Both the position numbers and the translations under genes were made by a program. This document shows, one piece after another, positions 6,321-16,492 of a DNA stretch of 45,809 bases (position 1 is the first letter of the stretch; the number at the start of each line of letters is the position of its first letter). The stretch comes from Gammaproteobacteria bacterium (lineage in GTDB: Bacteria; Pseudomonadota; Gammaproteobacteria; UBA6429; Thiohalophilaceae). The notes under the pieces were generated by a model, which was not told the origin of the DNA, searched no databases, and saw only the letters and a list, made by a program, of their open reading frames with translations. The stretch lies in NCBI GenBank assembly GCA_022712915.1, contig JAFLJQ010000219.1, forward strand, positions 1-45,809, given 5' to 3'.

Positions 6321-6445
6321 AACCGGACACTCAACTTAAGCCGCTCTATTTGTGTTACTCATGCTTGAATCTGGATTCTCGTAAATCAATATAAGCTATT
6401 GACTGTTATTAATAATGCATTCTTTCTTAAGCTGGATGTCCGGTT
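6321..6445. mobile_element. possible MITE with 20-bp terminal inverted repeats
   Basis: AACCGGACACTCAACTTAAG (6321–6340) and CTTAAGCTGGATGTCCGGTT (6426–6445) are inverted copies agreeing at 17 of 20 positions and enclose about 85 AT-rich bases with no ORF. A third copy lies at 4740–4759. No target duplication was identified, so assignment as a non-autonomous element is tentative. Confidence 0.45.
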
Positions 6446-6703
6446 TACTTGATATTTATCATTTCAATAAATAGTTTCATTGGTTAACCATCAAGACATT
6501 TAAAATGTAAGGCCTGCCCCCACACCTCTGAAAAATATGGATTTAAAAACAATTTCTGTGGTTGTTATCAAGGTTAACAACCCACTAGAAAAAGACTAAG
6601 ATGTACGGTGCCCACTAAAATGGCAGAATGGATAGTTGCAGTTGCAGCTTAGATGGTTGTTTATTTAAGGGGTTGAATTTTCCCATGATAAAGAGATACT
6701 TGT

Positions 6704-9247
6704 ATGAAAAAAATAATACTTTATTTTTTAATGAATACATTAGTGTTGGTTTCATTACCAACTTATGCGGAGCAAAAAGAGAATGTTGACGTCAAGCAGC
6801 AGAATAAAAAGCTTGTTGCCTTTGCCCATAAGGGTAAGTTAAAGGCTCATATTCGTTGGACTGACTATGGCGTTCCACATATCACGGCAAAGAACCTGGA
6901 GAGTCTTGGTTTTGGTAATGGTTATGCACAGGCACAAGATAATATTTGTGTCATTGCGGATGGATATATCAGGGTGAATAGTGAACGTTCGAAATATTTT
7001 GGCCCGGATAAATCAGAACCCAATGATGCTGTGAACTTAATCAGTGATCTTAGCTTCAAGGCATTACGTTTGCGTGAGCTTGCAGAGGAAAGATGGCCGC
7101 AATTCAGTGATAATACGCGTGCAATCATTCAGGGGTATGCCGCAGGTTATAATTTTTATTTGAGTAAAGTCAAAAAAGGGGAAAAGAAACTATCGCCTTT
7201 GTGCGCCGATCAGCCGTGGGTTAAGGCAATTGAGCCTGTGGATGTTGTGACCGATCTTTTTTCGGTGGCCTTGTTTGAGGAGGTGATTAGGTATCAACAA
7301 ATACTTGTCTGGGCCAACCCCGGCGATGGCGATGAATGGCTGCCCCGTCCGGCCACCACTTCGTTATCAAATAAAAGAAAACAACATGATGCGGTATTCA
7401 AGCCACAGGACTACGCGCATCTTGGCCGCAATGTCGTGTTCCCTACTATGAGACGATCCGGATTAGGATCAAATGCCTGGGCATTGGGGGAAGAGAAAAC
7501 GGAAAACAAGCGGGGTATGTTACTGGAAAATTCGCACTTTCCTTTTACCGGTAATCTTCGTTTATGGGAGTCCCATTCCATCATCCCCGGTGTGTTGAAT
7601 GTGATGGGAAGTGGGTTATTGGGTTATCCTGGTGTGATATTAATTGGGTTTAATCAGCATGTTGCGTGGTCGGCCACGGCTTCAGCGTCAGAGCGCCTGG
7701 TCTTTTATCGGTTGCAGTTGGTGGAGGGCGATCGAAATAGATATATGCTTGATGGTGAGGAAAAATCCATTCAAAAACGCACCGTTAGCCTTGACGTTAA
7801 AATGGGGCCGAACCTGGTTAAGCTGGAAAAGGATCTCTATTACACGGAGATAGGGCCGATAGTTGAATCGAGAGGCATTCGTTGGGATGATAAACATGCC
7901 TATGTTATGAGGCAGGCAAACCTGGCCAATATGGATCTTATCGATCACTGGCTTGAAATGAATCTTGCTTCTGATTTAGCGCATTTTCAAGAAACATTTA
8001 AGAAATATAGCGGTACGTTGTATGCAAATATCCTTTCTACCGACCAGAAAGGAAACAGCTTTTATATAGATGGGGCCAGTGTGCCGGATCTTTCCGATAA
8101 GGCCATTATGTTTTTACAAACGGATGCTGAGACAAAGCTTATTCGGGAAAGATTTGGTGTAACAATATTACCCGGGCATGACAGCGATTTTATCTATAAA
8201 GGTGTGGTGCCTTATCAAAAGCGGCCAAAATTGCAGCGTCGAGACTACACTCAGAATGCCAATGACTCTCATTGGCTGACAAATCCCATATCACCTTTAG
8301 AAGGTTTTTCACCACTCTTTGGCACGGAGAAAATGGCGTTATCTTTAAGGGCACGCATGGGACTCAAGATGATCAATGATGCGGCGGGTGAGAATGGTCT
8401 TTTTTCACTAGAGGAGTTGGAAACTGCGTTGGTATCCAATCGAAGTTATCTTGCTGAACTAGTGCTGGATGATCTTTTGAATCAGTGCCGTGCACAGGGT
8501 TCAACCCCAGTGATTATCAACCCGAAAATCTCGGTCGATGTTAGTCCCGGCTGTCAGGCCTTGCAACGCTGGAACGGACGGCAGGATAAGGATAGTATCG
8601 CTGGGCATTTGGTTCGGGAAATGGCCTTTTTGTTTCGTAGCCGAAATTACCTCGAGAATCCTTTTGATGAGACAGACCCGGTGAACACGCCAAATACGTT
8701 AAAAAAGGATGGATCGGCTCTTCTTGACCTGGCTCATGCTATGCTGAATATTACCAATGCAGGTTGGTCACTTGATGCAAAATTAGGTGAGGTACAATTT
8801 GTGGAACGTACACAGTCTGATGGCAGTCCGTCTGGGAATAAATTGCCCTGGGCAGGTGGACATGATGTGGAAGGTGCTTTTAACAGCTTTGATACGAACT
8901 CTAATGGTTTAGATATGACACTCTACTCAAAGCATCGCTATCCTCCTGCAATAGATGCTGTGAGTGGTGGCCAGCTGCCTTCGGCTTTATCAGACGAGGG
9001 CTATCATGTCCGTTACGGATCTAGCTGGATGATGGTTGTTGGTTTTGAGGATGATGGCCCCGTCGCACGAGGTTTGTTGACGCACTCACAGTCCTCTAAT
9101 CCGGATTCAGAGTACTATGAGGATCAAACTCGCTATTATTCAGAAAACAAATCTTTACGCCCAATGCTATACAGAGAGAAAGACATTGTTCGACATGTTA
9201 AAGCAGCTGAAGTAATACAATCATCACGTAAGGCAAGTGCCAGATAG
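6704..9247 (+). CDS. secreted penicillin acylase / AHL acylase family Ntn-hydrolase
   Basis: 847 residues with a Sec signal peptide (cleavage after TYA, about residue 22). The precursor layout is typical: an alpha region (RWTDYGVPHITA, GFGNGYAQAQDN), a linker, then GLGSNAWALG, where Ser256 would become the N-terminal nucleophile of the beta chain after self-cleavage. LLENSHFPF and the later PGVILIGFNQHVAWSATA are conserved beta-chain motifs. The family hydrolyses amide bonds in penicillins, acyl-homoserine lactones or aculeacin; length and motifs fit the periplasmic AHL/aculeacin acylase branch better than penicillin G acylase, but substrate is not decided by sequence. It is monocistronic, followed by a strong terminator. 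Confidence 0.88.
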   Translation: MKKIILYFLMNTLVLVSLPTYAEQKENVDVKQQNKKLVAFAHKGKLKAHIRWTDYGVPHITAKNLESLGFGNGYAQAQDNICVIADGYIRVNSERSKYFGPDKSEPNDAVNLISDLSFKALRLRELAEERWPQFSDNTRAIIQGYAAGYNFYLSKVKKGEKKLSPLCADQPWVKAIEPVDVVTDLFSVALFEEVIRYQQILVWANPGDGDEWLPRPATTSLSNKRKQHDAVFKPQDYAHLGRNVVFPTMRRSGLGSNAWALGEEKTENKRGMLLENSHFPFTGNLRLWESHSIIPGVLNVMGSGLLGYPGVILIGFNQHVAWSATASASERLVFYRLQLVEGDRNRYMLDGEEKSIQKRTVSLDVKMGPNLVKLEKDLYYTEIGPIVESRGIRWDDKHAYVMRQANLANMDLIDHWLEMNLASDLAHFQETFKKYSGTLYANILSTDQKGNSFYIDGASVPDLSDKAIMFLQTDAETKLIRERFGVTILPGHDSDFIYKGVVPYQKRPKLQRRDYTQNANDSHWLTNPISPLEGFSPLFGTEKMALSLRARMGLKMINDAAGENGLFSLEELETALVSNRSYLAELVLDDLLNQCRAQGSTPVIINPKISVDVSPGCQALQRWNGRQDKDSIAGHLVREMAFLFRSRNYLENPFDETDPVNTPNTLKKDGSALLDLAHAMLNITNAGWSLDAKLGEVQFVERTQSDGSPSGNKLPWAGGHDVEGAFNSFDTNSNGLDMTLYSKHRYPPAIDAVSGGQLPSALSDEGYHVRYGSSWMMVVGFEDDGPVARGLLTHSQSSNPDSEYYEDQTRYYSENKSLRPMLYREKDIVRHVKAAEVIQSSRKASAR

Positions 9248-9357
9248 GAGGGCAGAGTAGGTTTTTTTGTGACACAGTGCATTACATTGATCCTAATTCG
9301 TTTTGATTAAGTCTATGTTCTATCAGAATGCAATTGGGTTTAGATTAGATTAAGAAC

Positions 9358-9403
9358 GGGGTCGGTAACAAAAAATTATTCTATTTTGTCACCGACCCTT
9401 TTT
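9358..9403 (+). terminator. Rho-independent terminator after the acylase gene
   Basis: GGGTCGGTAACAAAA pairs with TTTTGTCACCGACCC (about 14 of 15) around a short AT loop and is followed by TTTTTT. It lies in the convergent gap with the PhoD-like gene. Confidence 0.85.
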
Positions 9404-9415
9404 TGTTCTTTGATT

Positions 9416-11020
9416 TTAGGGGGCAGGCAGTGGGGCGTCTTGTTTCTCACTACTTTGGCTGTCGGCTATCATCAGGTGATTTGTTGCGTCATAGGTTTTG
9501 AATGCGGCTGCGTAGACTTGATTGGTATTGTCTTTTTGTGTGATTGATTCGGCATGATACCATTCCGCTTGTGTGCGTTCGTGAGTGATATCGAGTAACA
9601 CATACCCCCGATGAAAGAGATCAACATATTTCATATGAGGATTGCTTGCTTTCAGGTACATGGACGTTTGTGCTGCCTGAATTTCATTTTCCAGGGCGGG
9701 TGAGGTGACGGCTGGGGTGACAAACTCTACTGCGACGGAGCCTTGTCCTGTTTGTGCATTGTATTGTTCTGGGTCATATGGATTAGCCGTTATATCCATT
9801 GCCCAGGATGAGTGGATATCCCCGGTTAAGAAGATAGTGTTATCAATGTTATTCTGTTGCAGGTGATTTAATACGCGGTTACGACTTGCAGGATAACCAT
9901 CCCATTGATCGACGTTAAATATTTGACCGTTGAATATGAGTTGGCCAAACATGACTTGTTGGCCTAGCAGACGCCAGCGAATATCGTCTTCTTGTGAGTC
10001 ATCCAGGCTATCCAGTAACCATTGCGCCTGTTCATCACCGAGTAATTTTCGATTCGGATCATTGAGTGCGGGATCCATGGCGTTTGGTACTTGTTGATCG
10101 CGCCCGTACAAGCGGGTATCGAGCATGATTAAGTCTAGCAAGTTGCCAAAACGAAATTTGCGATAGGCCTTTAATGGGTTAACCGGATCTACGCGGCGAA
10201 TGGGCATCCATTCGTAATAGGCTTTAATCGCCACGGCACGACGGTCCAACCAGTTTCCTTCGCCTAGCTCCGGGTTATGATTTTCTGCACCGCTAGTCCA
10301 GGCATTATTTGCGGTTTCGTGATCATCCCAGATAGTAATAAATGCGTGCTGACGGTGGGCTTCCTGAAGATCGGGATCAGAGCGATACTGTGCATAACGC
10401 ATACGATAATCATCAAGGCTAATTATTTCGGCATTTGGCTGTGGAATACGATCTAAGTCTGTACCATCGCCATAGGTGCCGTTGCCATATTCATATATGT
10501 AATCCCCTAAATGTAACACTGCATCCAGATCATTGCGCTGTGCAATCATGCGGTACACATTGAAGTATCCATATGGGTAATTGGAGCAAGACGTAAAGGC
10601 GATACGTAAATTATCAATATGATCGACAGGCAACGTTTTGGTTCGGCCGATAGGGGAGTCATAACCTAAGGCGTGAAATTGATAATAATAAGTTGTGGCG
10701 GGCTGCAAACCTGTTGGGTCAATTTTTACCGTAAAATCAACTTCTGCTGCTGTGTGCGTCACACCTTCTTTAATAATGGTCTTGAAATCAGCATCACTTG
10801 CAATAGTCCAGCGCACGGGTATTACCCCTGTTGTGTTATTGACAGGCGTTACGCGTGTCCACAGGATAACGCTATCTTGCAAAGGGTCACCACTGGCAAC
10901 ACCATGTCTGAAGGGGGAACGTTCAGCTTTGGGCTCTTGTTGATAGGCACGGAGGTTGAGTGGATTGAGAGCCAGGCTTGCTCCCATGGTTTTTACAAAA
11001 TGGCGACGCGTAAACTTCAT
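9416..11020 (-). CDS. phoD: Tat-exported PhoD-family alkaline phosphatase/phosphodiesterase
   Basis: 534 residues from the ATG at 11020, which has GAGGA about 8 bases upstream; a longer GTG start at 11035 would spoil this spacing. The N-terminus has a twin-arginine signal (FTRRHFVKTMGASLALN). The body follows PhoD: HGVASGDPLQDSVILWTRVT, AFTSCSNYPYGYFNVYRMIA, LHLGDYIYEYG, FITIWDDHETANNAW, LTGDIHSSWAMDI. These supply the metal-binding Asp, Cys and His residues of PhoD enzymes. It probably acts on extracytoplasmic phosphodiesters or phosphomonoesters. No Pho box was found upstream, and the gene stands alone. Confidence 0.9.
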   Translation of the reverse strand: MKFTRRHFVKTMGASLALNPLNLRAYQQEPKAERSPFRHGVASGDPLQDSVILWTRVTPVNNTTGVIPVRWTIASDADFKTIIKEGVTHTAAEVDFTVKIDPTGLQPATTYYYQFHALGYDSPIGRTKTLPVDHIDNLRIAFTSCSNYPYGYFNVYRMIAQRNDLDAVLHLGDYIYEYGNGTYGDGTDLDRIPQPNAEIISLDDYRMRYAQYRSDPDLQEAHRQHAFITIWDDHETANNAWTSGAENHNPELGEGNWLDRRAVAIKAYYEWMPIRRVDPVNPLKAYRKFRFGNLLDLIMLDTRLYGRDQQVPNAMDPALNDPNRKLLGDEQAQWLLDSLDDSQEDDIRWRLLGQQVMFGQLIFNGQIFNVDQWDGYPASRNRVLNHLQQNNIDNTIFLTGDIHSSWAMDITANPYDPEQYNAQTGQGSVAVEFVTPAVTSPALENEIQAAQTSMYLKASNPHMKYVDLFHRGYVLLDITHERTQAEWYHAESITQKDNTNQVYAAAFKTYDATNHLMIADSQSSEKQDAPLPAP

Positions 11021-11182
11021 AGGTGGATTCCTCACGAAATATAATTATAGTCAGTTATTTTACGGCTAAGATATTACAGTTGAGTTAATGGATGGGGTGG
11101 TTGTGTTTTGACAGAAAACTGGATAGGAATGCAACTGTTTTTAAAGTATAAGTTGATTCAAATCTCTTGGGAGTGTTTTATT

Positions 11183-11202
11183 CCCCGCAGTTTGCTGCGG
11201 GG
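11183..11202 (-). terminator. strong hairpin downstream of tauE
   Basis: CCCCGCAG-TTTG-CTGCGGGG is a perfect 8-bp stem with a 4-base loop, 46 bases past the tauE stop. It is a likely end of the cysH–tauE transcript, though only a weak T-rich stretch (AATAAAA on the minus strand) follows. Confidence 0.6.
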
Positions 11203-11247
11203 ATGTTTATTCAGGAGGGCTTTAAGTGAGAGGTGTCTATCTTTGGG

Positions 11248-12018
11248 TTAGATCTGAAAAATAAATCCTACCCCGATGATCAGCAGGATGCTTCCTAATA
11301 TACGTCGCATTAGTTTCTCAGGGATAGTGCTACCAAGTCGGGTTCCCAGCATGATTCCGGGTAAGGAACCTAATAGCAGGTTGCCCAGTAACTGAAAATC
11401 AATATTGCCCAAATAGAAGTGGCCCAGAGAGGCGGCAAATGCAAGTGGTACGGCATGCGCGATATCGGTGCCAACCACCATGGTCATTCTTAAATGGCTG
11501 TAGAGCATGACCAGAATCGCCGCGCCGATTACTCCGGCACCCACAGAGGAAAGGGTAACCAGGACACCGAGTGCAGCGCCTGATAGTACTGTGAGGGGTT
11601 TGATCAGGCGGGGTGACAAACGGAAGTCACCCTCTTTTTTAGGTGATGAGTTGGTTGGGCGAAACAACACCAATGCGGTCAATATTAGGGCAATGCTCAA
11701 GATGGTGGTAATAAGCATCTCGTAATCTTTGCCATGGATATCCAATGTCCTTAACCACAGTACCGACAGCCCTGATGCTGGTAGGCTTCCCAGCGCGAGC
11801 CAAAATACGGTGCGCCATTGCACGGTGGCATTGCGGTGATGGGCCAGGACGCCGAGCGATTTGGTGCTTGCTGCAAAGAGGAGGTCAGTGCCCACTGCCG
11901 TCGCGGGGGGTACGCCATAAAGGATTAGGAAGGGGGTCATGAGCGCGCCACCGCCCACACCACATAACCCCACAATTATACCGACTACAAATCCAGCCAG
12001 CGTTAAAACAATATCCAT
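11248..12018 (-). CDS. TauE/SafE-family permease
   Basis: 256 residues with about seven to eight membrane segments and the internal duplication of the TauE/SafE family: GLCGVGGGALMTPFLILYGV near the N-terminus and LVTLSSVGAGVIGAAILVML at the middle. Members move sulfite, sulfoacetate, sulfate or other sulfonates. It is the last gene of the cysH–trx–sulfite reductase operon, 32 bases after the reductase stop, so it most likely exports excess sulfite or imports a sulfur source for assimilation. Direction of transport cannot be told from sequence. Confidence 0.88.
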   Translation of the reverse strand: MDIVLTLAGFVVGIIVGLCGVGGGALMTPFLILYGVPPATAVGTDLLFAASTKSLGVLAHHRNATVQWRTVFWLALGSLPASGLSVLWLRTLDIHGKDYEMLITTILSIALILTALVLFRPTNSSPKKEGDFRLSPRLIKPLTVLSGAALGVLVTLSSVGAGVIGAAILVMLYSHLRMTMVVGTDIAHAVPLAFAASLGHFYLGNIDFQLLGNLLLGSLPGIMLGTRLGSTIPEKLMRRILGSILLIIGVGFIFQI

Positions 12019-12050
12019 CCATCTATCCCATTATTGTGATCGTGGCCGAT

Positions 12051-14108
12051 CTAGGCGTTGACCAGGGGGGCCGTGACAGCGGGGCGTGTCATGGCTTGTT
12101 GACCCTTGGTATTCTCTCTGGCTTGTATCAGCCACCCTTCAATTTGTGTCTTAAGTTCAGGGTAAATCAACTCGTCAGGATTATTACGAAAGTCGGTCAA
12201 GGCTGTAACAAGTGATTCGAGTGTGTCCCACAGCGGCATAGCATTAGGCTGGGCATTGCGAAGCAGATTGACTAACGCTGCTGTGTCAGCGTCACCACAT
12301 GTCTGTCCTGATTGCAGCAGCGTTGCTTTACTCATCAGATAGAGCGTGTTGTCGAGACACTCTCCTGCCTCGGTAAATTTTTGCTTGGCAGCAAATGCCT
12401 TGACGAGGCCTGACTCATAAGTAATATCCTGTAACAGTCTGCTGACGGGGTCGAACTGTACACCTGCGCACTCACTTATACCAACATTTTTCACCTTGAA
12501 TACTTGAGCATCGCCATGTTCCCGGGTGAGTAGTGGTAGTTCGATTTCGCTGACCTGGGTTAGATCATGTAACAGGGTCTTAAAATAAGGGGTTCCTTCA
12601 CGATGACTCCATTCTGTAAAGTGTTCTTCTTCAGTTCGCTGGCTCAGATAGGCTTCCTGGATGCGATGGATTGCTTTGGGCAGACGAACGGCAGGAATAT
12701 CCGGGCCGGGAATGGCAAGTTTGCCATTGAATGCACCGTTGCCGCCAAGTAGTAGGGCATAGCTTGGAACCAGATTGCCAAAATGACGGCGACCTTTGCC
12801 ATACAGGCCGATGTCGGCGGTGTTGGCATTGGCGCAACTGTTCTGACAGCCGTTGATCCGGATACTGAGATCGGCCTGCCCACTATCTAATTCACTTGCA
12901 ATACGCTGTGAGGCGGTAATCCCCAAGGGGCAGGTATCTGTCCCTGGGCAAGAAACCACATCGTTACCTTTGTGGGGCAGATCCAACTCTAATTCATGTA
13001 AGCTCTGTTTCAGTGAGTCGATTTTATTTTCAGCGACATGGTAGACCACCAGTCCTTGATTCTGGGTTGTATGCAGCTCTTGTAAATTCATGCTTTCGAA
13101 GAGTTTGGCCAGGCCATATAGCTGCTTTGTTGTGAGTTGTCCTAATGGCGCATGAATGGGTACGGCATAGTAGCCCGGTTGCTGTTGTTGGGCTGGGGCG
13201 TGAAGTGTAATAGCGTGATTTGCATCAGGCTTAGTGGTGGCTTGCCGCCACTGACCACGTGGTGTCTTTTTTTCATCAAAGGCGCTTACGGTTCGGCTCA
13301 ATTCATCACGATACTCATTGCGGAAAGCTTCCATGCCCAGGCGTGCCAGTAGAAACTTTATGCGGGAGCGGGCTCGACGTTTCCGATCCGAGTGTTTGTT
13401 ATGCAGTGTTAAAACGGCTTCAATTACAGGCAGCAGCATTTGTTCTTCGATAAAGGGCTCAAGCAGTTGGGCTTCATGGGGTTTTACACCCAGGCCACCA
13501 CCGACCATGACCTTGAAACCAGCCTGTCCATTGTTGTTAGTGGCAATAAACGCCATATCGTGGATGAGCCCCTGAGAGCAATCGGTCTCACAGCCTGAAA
13601 AGCTGATTTTGAATTTGCGCGGTAACATCTGGGTCAGGGGATGATGAAGAAAATAACGGGCGGTTTGTTGTACATGAACGCTGATATCAACATGTTCATG
13701 TGGGCAGACTCCGGCCAGGGTGCAACTGGTTATATTTCGTACGGTGTTACCGGCGGCCTCACGGGTGGTGAGCCCATAATTGGCTAAATGCCGAAGTAAC
13801 TTGGGTGTTTCATCCAGTTTGAGGTCGTAGAATTGAATATCCTGACGGGTGGTGATATGTGCACTATCACGCGTGGAGAATTTTTCAACAGCTTCAGCGA
13901 TACCACGTAGTTGTATTGGCCTGAGATAGCCACCCGGTAATTTGGTGCGCAGCATAAACATCTCTTCCTGGCGTTGGGCGTAAACACCCATGAGTAATCG
14001 TTCACCAGAAAACTGATCTGCCTTCATCTGCCCTGTGACATATTTGTGTAAGACATCCTCGTAATGCAGGATATCTTTTTGCTTGTTTAATACTATTAAT
14101 CCACTCAT
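12051..14108 (-). CDS. siroheme/[4Fe-4S] sulfite reductase hemoprotein (CysI/NirA-like)
   Basis: 685 residues with the two-fold repeat of the nitrite/sulfite reductase family. The N half has LRPIQLRGIAEAVEKFSTRD, HITTRQDIQFYD and TVRNITSCTLAGVC (Cys129/135) with FSGCETDC (Cys173/177). The C half has VSCPGTDTCPLGI (Cys387/393) and INGCQNSCAN (Cys421/425). Cx5C plus Cx3C bind the iron-sulfur cluster bridged to siroheme; here both halves retain the four Cys. About 130 extra C-terminal residues (from KVKNVGISECAG) form a helical tail. The function is six-electron reduction of sulfite to sulfide, supported by cysH upstream; nitrite reduction is less likely. No flavoprotein subunit cysJ is nearby, so a ferredoxin may be the donor. 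Confidence 0.9.
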   Translation of the reverse strand: MSGLIVLNKQKDILHYEDVLHKYVTGQMKADQFSGERLLMGVYAQRQEEMFMLRTKLPGGYLRPIQLRGIAEAVEKFSTRDSAHITTRQDIQFYDLKLDETPKLLRHLANYGLTTREAAGNTVRNITSCTLAGVCPHEHVDISVHVQQTARYFLHHPLTQMLPRKFKISFSGCETDCSQGLIHDMAFIATNNNGQAGFKVMVGGGLGVKPHEAQLLEPFIEEQMLLPVIEAVLTLHNKHSDRKRRARSRIKFLLARLGMEAFRNEYRDELSRTVSAFDEKKTPRGQWRQATTKPDANHAITLHAPAQQQQPGYYAVPIHAPLGQLTTKQLYGLAKLFESMNLQELHTTQNQGLVVYHVAENKIDSLKQSLHELELDLPHKGNDVVSCPGTDTCPLGITASQRIASELDSGQADLSIRINGCQNSCANANTADIGLYGKGRRHFGNLVPSYALLLGGNGAFNGKLAIPGPDIPAVRLPKAIHRIQEAYLSQRTEEEHFTEWSHREGTPYFKTLLHDLTQVSEIELPLLTREHGDAQVFKVKNVGISECAGVQFDPVSRLLQDITYESGLVKAFAAKQKFTEAGECLDNTLYLMSKATLLQSGQTCGDADTAALVNLLRNAQPNAMPLWDTLESLVTALTDFRNNPDELIYPELKTQIEGWLIQARENTKGQQAMTRPAVTAPLVNA

Positions 14109-14186
14109 GGTCGCTATTCCCTATTTCATAAATTTTTTTGCTGTTTAAGTGTGTGGTCTGTAAATTAGCAGTGTTATATCACCTGT

Positions 14187-14459
14187 TCATCGCCGAATCT
14201 CACGCATAAAGCGGAGATATGAAGTGTAGATCTGTTGCTCACCTTGCTCATCGGTGATGATGAAAAAGGGTGCGCTATCGACACCGTGAAGGGTAGCCAA
14301 TTGGTAACCCTCGCTCTCCGGTTCACCTTCTGTAGCGGTGACGATTTGATCGATACGATCCAGCAGACTGCTCTGTTGTAATCGGTTTAGCACGTCTATG
14401 CATTTCCGGCAGGGTGCTCCATTTCGGAGAACCTTTTTAACCATAACGACGTGTGTCAT
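14187..14459 (-). CDS. small CxxC thioredoxin/glutaredoxin-like protein
   Basis: 90 residues, [20 protein letters not shown] at the N-terminus giving a CRKC redox motif (Cys17/Cys20), then a central helix and [20 protein letters not shown], resembling the cis-Pro strand of thioredoxin folds (A-P-F). The start codon overlaps the cysH stop by four bases (ATGA), indicating translational coupling. Its position between APS reductase and sulfite reductase suggests it reduces the CysH catalytic disulfide, or shuttles sulfur. That role is inference. Confidence 0.8.
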   Translation of the reverse strand: MTHVVMVKKVLRNGAPCRKCIDVLNRLQQSSLLDRIDQIVTATEGEPESEGYQLATLHGVDSAPFFIITDEQGEQQIYTSYLRFMREIRR

Positions 14460-15208
14460 GATTTAGCGGTGGCGGTAGCCGGGGTAAGGTTGGCGGCATG
14501 GAGTCCGCACTCTTTCATTTCACCATCTTCCCACCACCAACGACCTTCTCGTTCATGCTGATTAGGCAAAACAGCCTGCGTGCAGGGTTCACACCCAATA
14601 CTGATAAACCCTTTGTTATGAAGATCGTTGTAGGGAACACCGTTGCTACGGATATAATCCCATACTTGAGCTGAGCTCCAGTTGGCCAGGGGATTGAATT
14701 TCACTAGCTGATGATCCGGGCTGGAGAAGGCCTCATCAGCTTGCACTACCGGGAGGGTCATGCGAGTCTCCGGGCTTTGATCTACTCGTTGCCCAGTGAC
14801 CCAGGCATCAAGGGTGGCCAGTTTGCGGCGCAAGGGAGCAACCTTACGTATTCCACAGCATTCTTTATGGCCATCCCGGTAGAAGCTATACAAACCTTTA
14901 TTATTTACCATGCGCTCCAGATCCACTGTGTTCGGCGACAGTATATCCAGTTCAATGTCATAGAATCCTCTGATCTGTTCGATAAAGCGGTAGGTGTCGG
15001 CATGGAGTCGGCCTGTATCGAGGCTGAATACCTTAATGGGTGTCTGTATTTGCACGGCCATGTCGAGTAGCACGGCGTCTTCGGCGCCGCTAAAGGAAAT
15101 AGCCATATTGGTGGGGAAACGCTCTAAGGCTAAGCGGAGAATCTCTTGTGGTGTCGATTTTTCATATTGACTTGCTAGTTCCTCTAGCTCCAAATGTTCG
15201 ATTGTCAT
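14456..15208 (-). CDS. cysH: assimilatory adenylylsulfate (APS) reductase
   Basis: 250 residues. The PP-loop motif [13 protein letters not shown] (about 38–50), [13 protein letters not shown], and the catalytic C-terminal motif KECGLH (Cys234) identify CysH. Two Cys pairs, ECCGIR (117/118) and GCEPC (206/209), mark the [4Fe-4S] subtype that prefers APS over PAPS, so this pathway probably skips APS kinase. It produces sulfite plus AMP for the sulfite reductase of the same operon. It is the first gene of the minus-strand operon and diverges from cysB, a likely regulator. No cysDN genes are in view. Confidence 0.93.
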   Translation of the reverse strand: MTIEHLELEELASQYEKSTPQEILRLALERFPTNMAISFSGAEDAVLLDMAVQIQTPIKVFSLDTGRLHADTYRFIEQIRGFYDIELDILSPNTVDLERMVNNKGLYSFYRDGHKECCGIRKVAPLRRKLATLDAWVTGQRVDQSPETRMTLPVVQADEAFSSPDHQLVKFNPLANWSSAQVWDYIRSNGVPYNDLHNKGFISIGCEPCTQAVLPNQHEREGRWWWEDGEMKECGLHAANLTPATATAKS

Positions 15209-15377
15209 CGCTTTCTTTCCTCGTTATGCTACAAAATGGGTTGTTTTCAGCTACAAACAGGGTGAACCCTGCGTCATCTGACTCGTTCAGAAGTGAAAAT
15301 TTAGCAGAGTTGCTTGTATAATAGAAATATTAAATTTGCATATTATTATAACTTATAGTTATAACTGCAATAAATGA

Positions 15378-16379
<1,002 letters not shown>

Positions 16380-16492
16380 ACAATCAGGGTTATATTTGTT
16401 TATTTGTTCTTATGTATAAAATGGTGTTTTTTTGTCTTGCCATCATCATGTATGGTCGAACTTTCTGAGGTGCCTTAATGCAAAGTGGCACA

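Larger units (their letters stand above)
6027..6703. other. 677-base intergenic region, no convincing gene
   Basis: Besides the iterons and the repeat pair at 6321–6445 it contains AAGGTTAACAA at 6570–6580, close to the iteron core and about 125 bases before the acylase gene, within an imperfect inverted repeat GTTGTTA…TAACAAC. No protein or RNA gene is recognisable. Confidence 0.5.

Noticed and set aside
6704-9247. Calling the acylase a proven quorum-quenching AHL acylase
   Set aside because: The Ntn-hydrolase motifs are shared by penicillin, aculeacin and AHL acylases; no AHL synthase or regulator is nearby to support a specific substrate.
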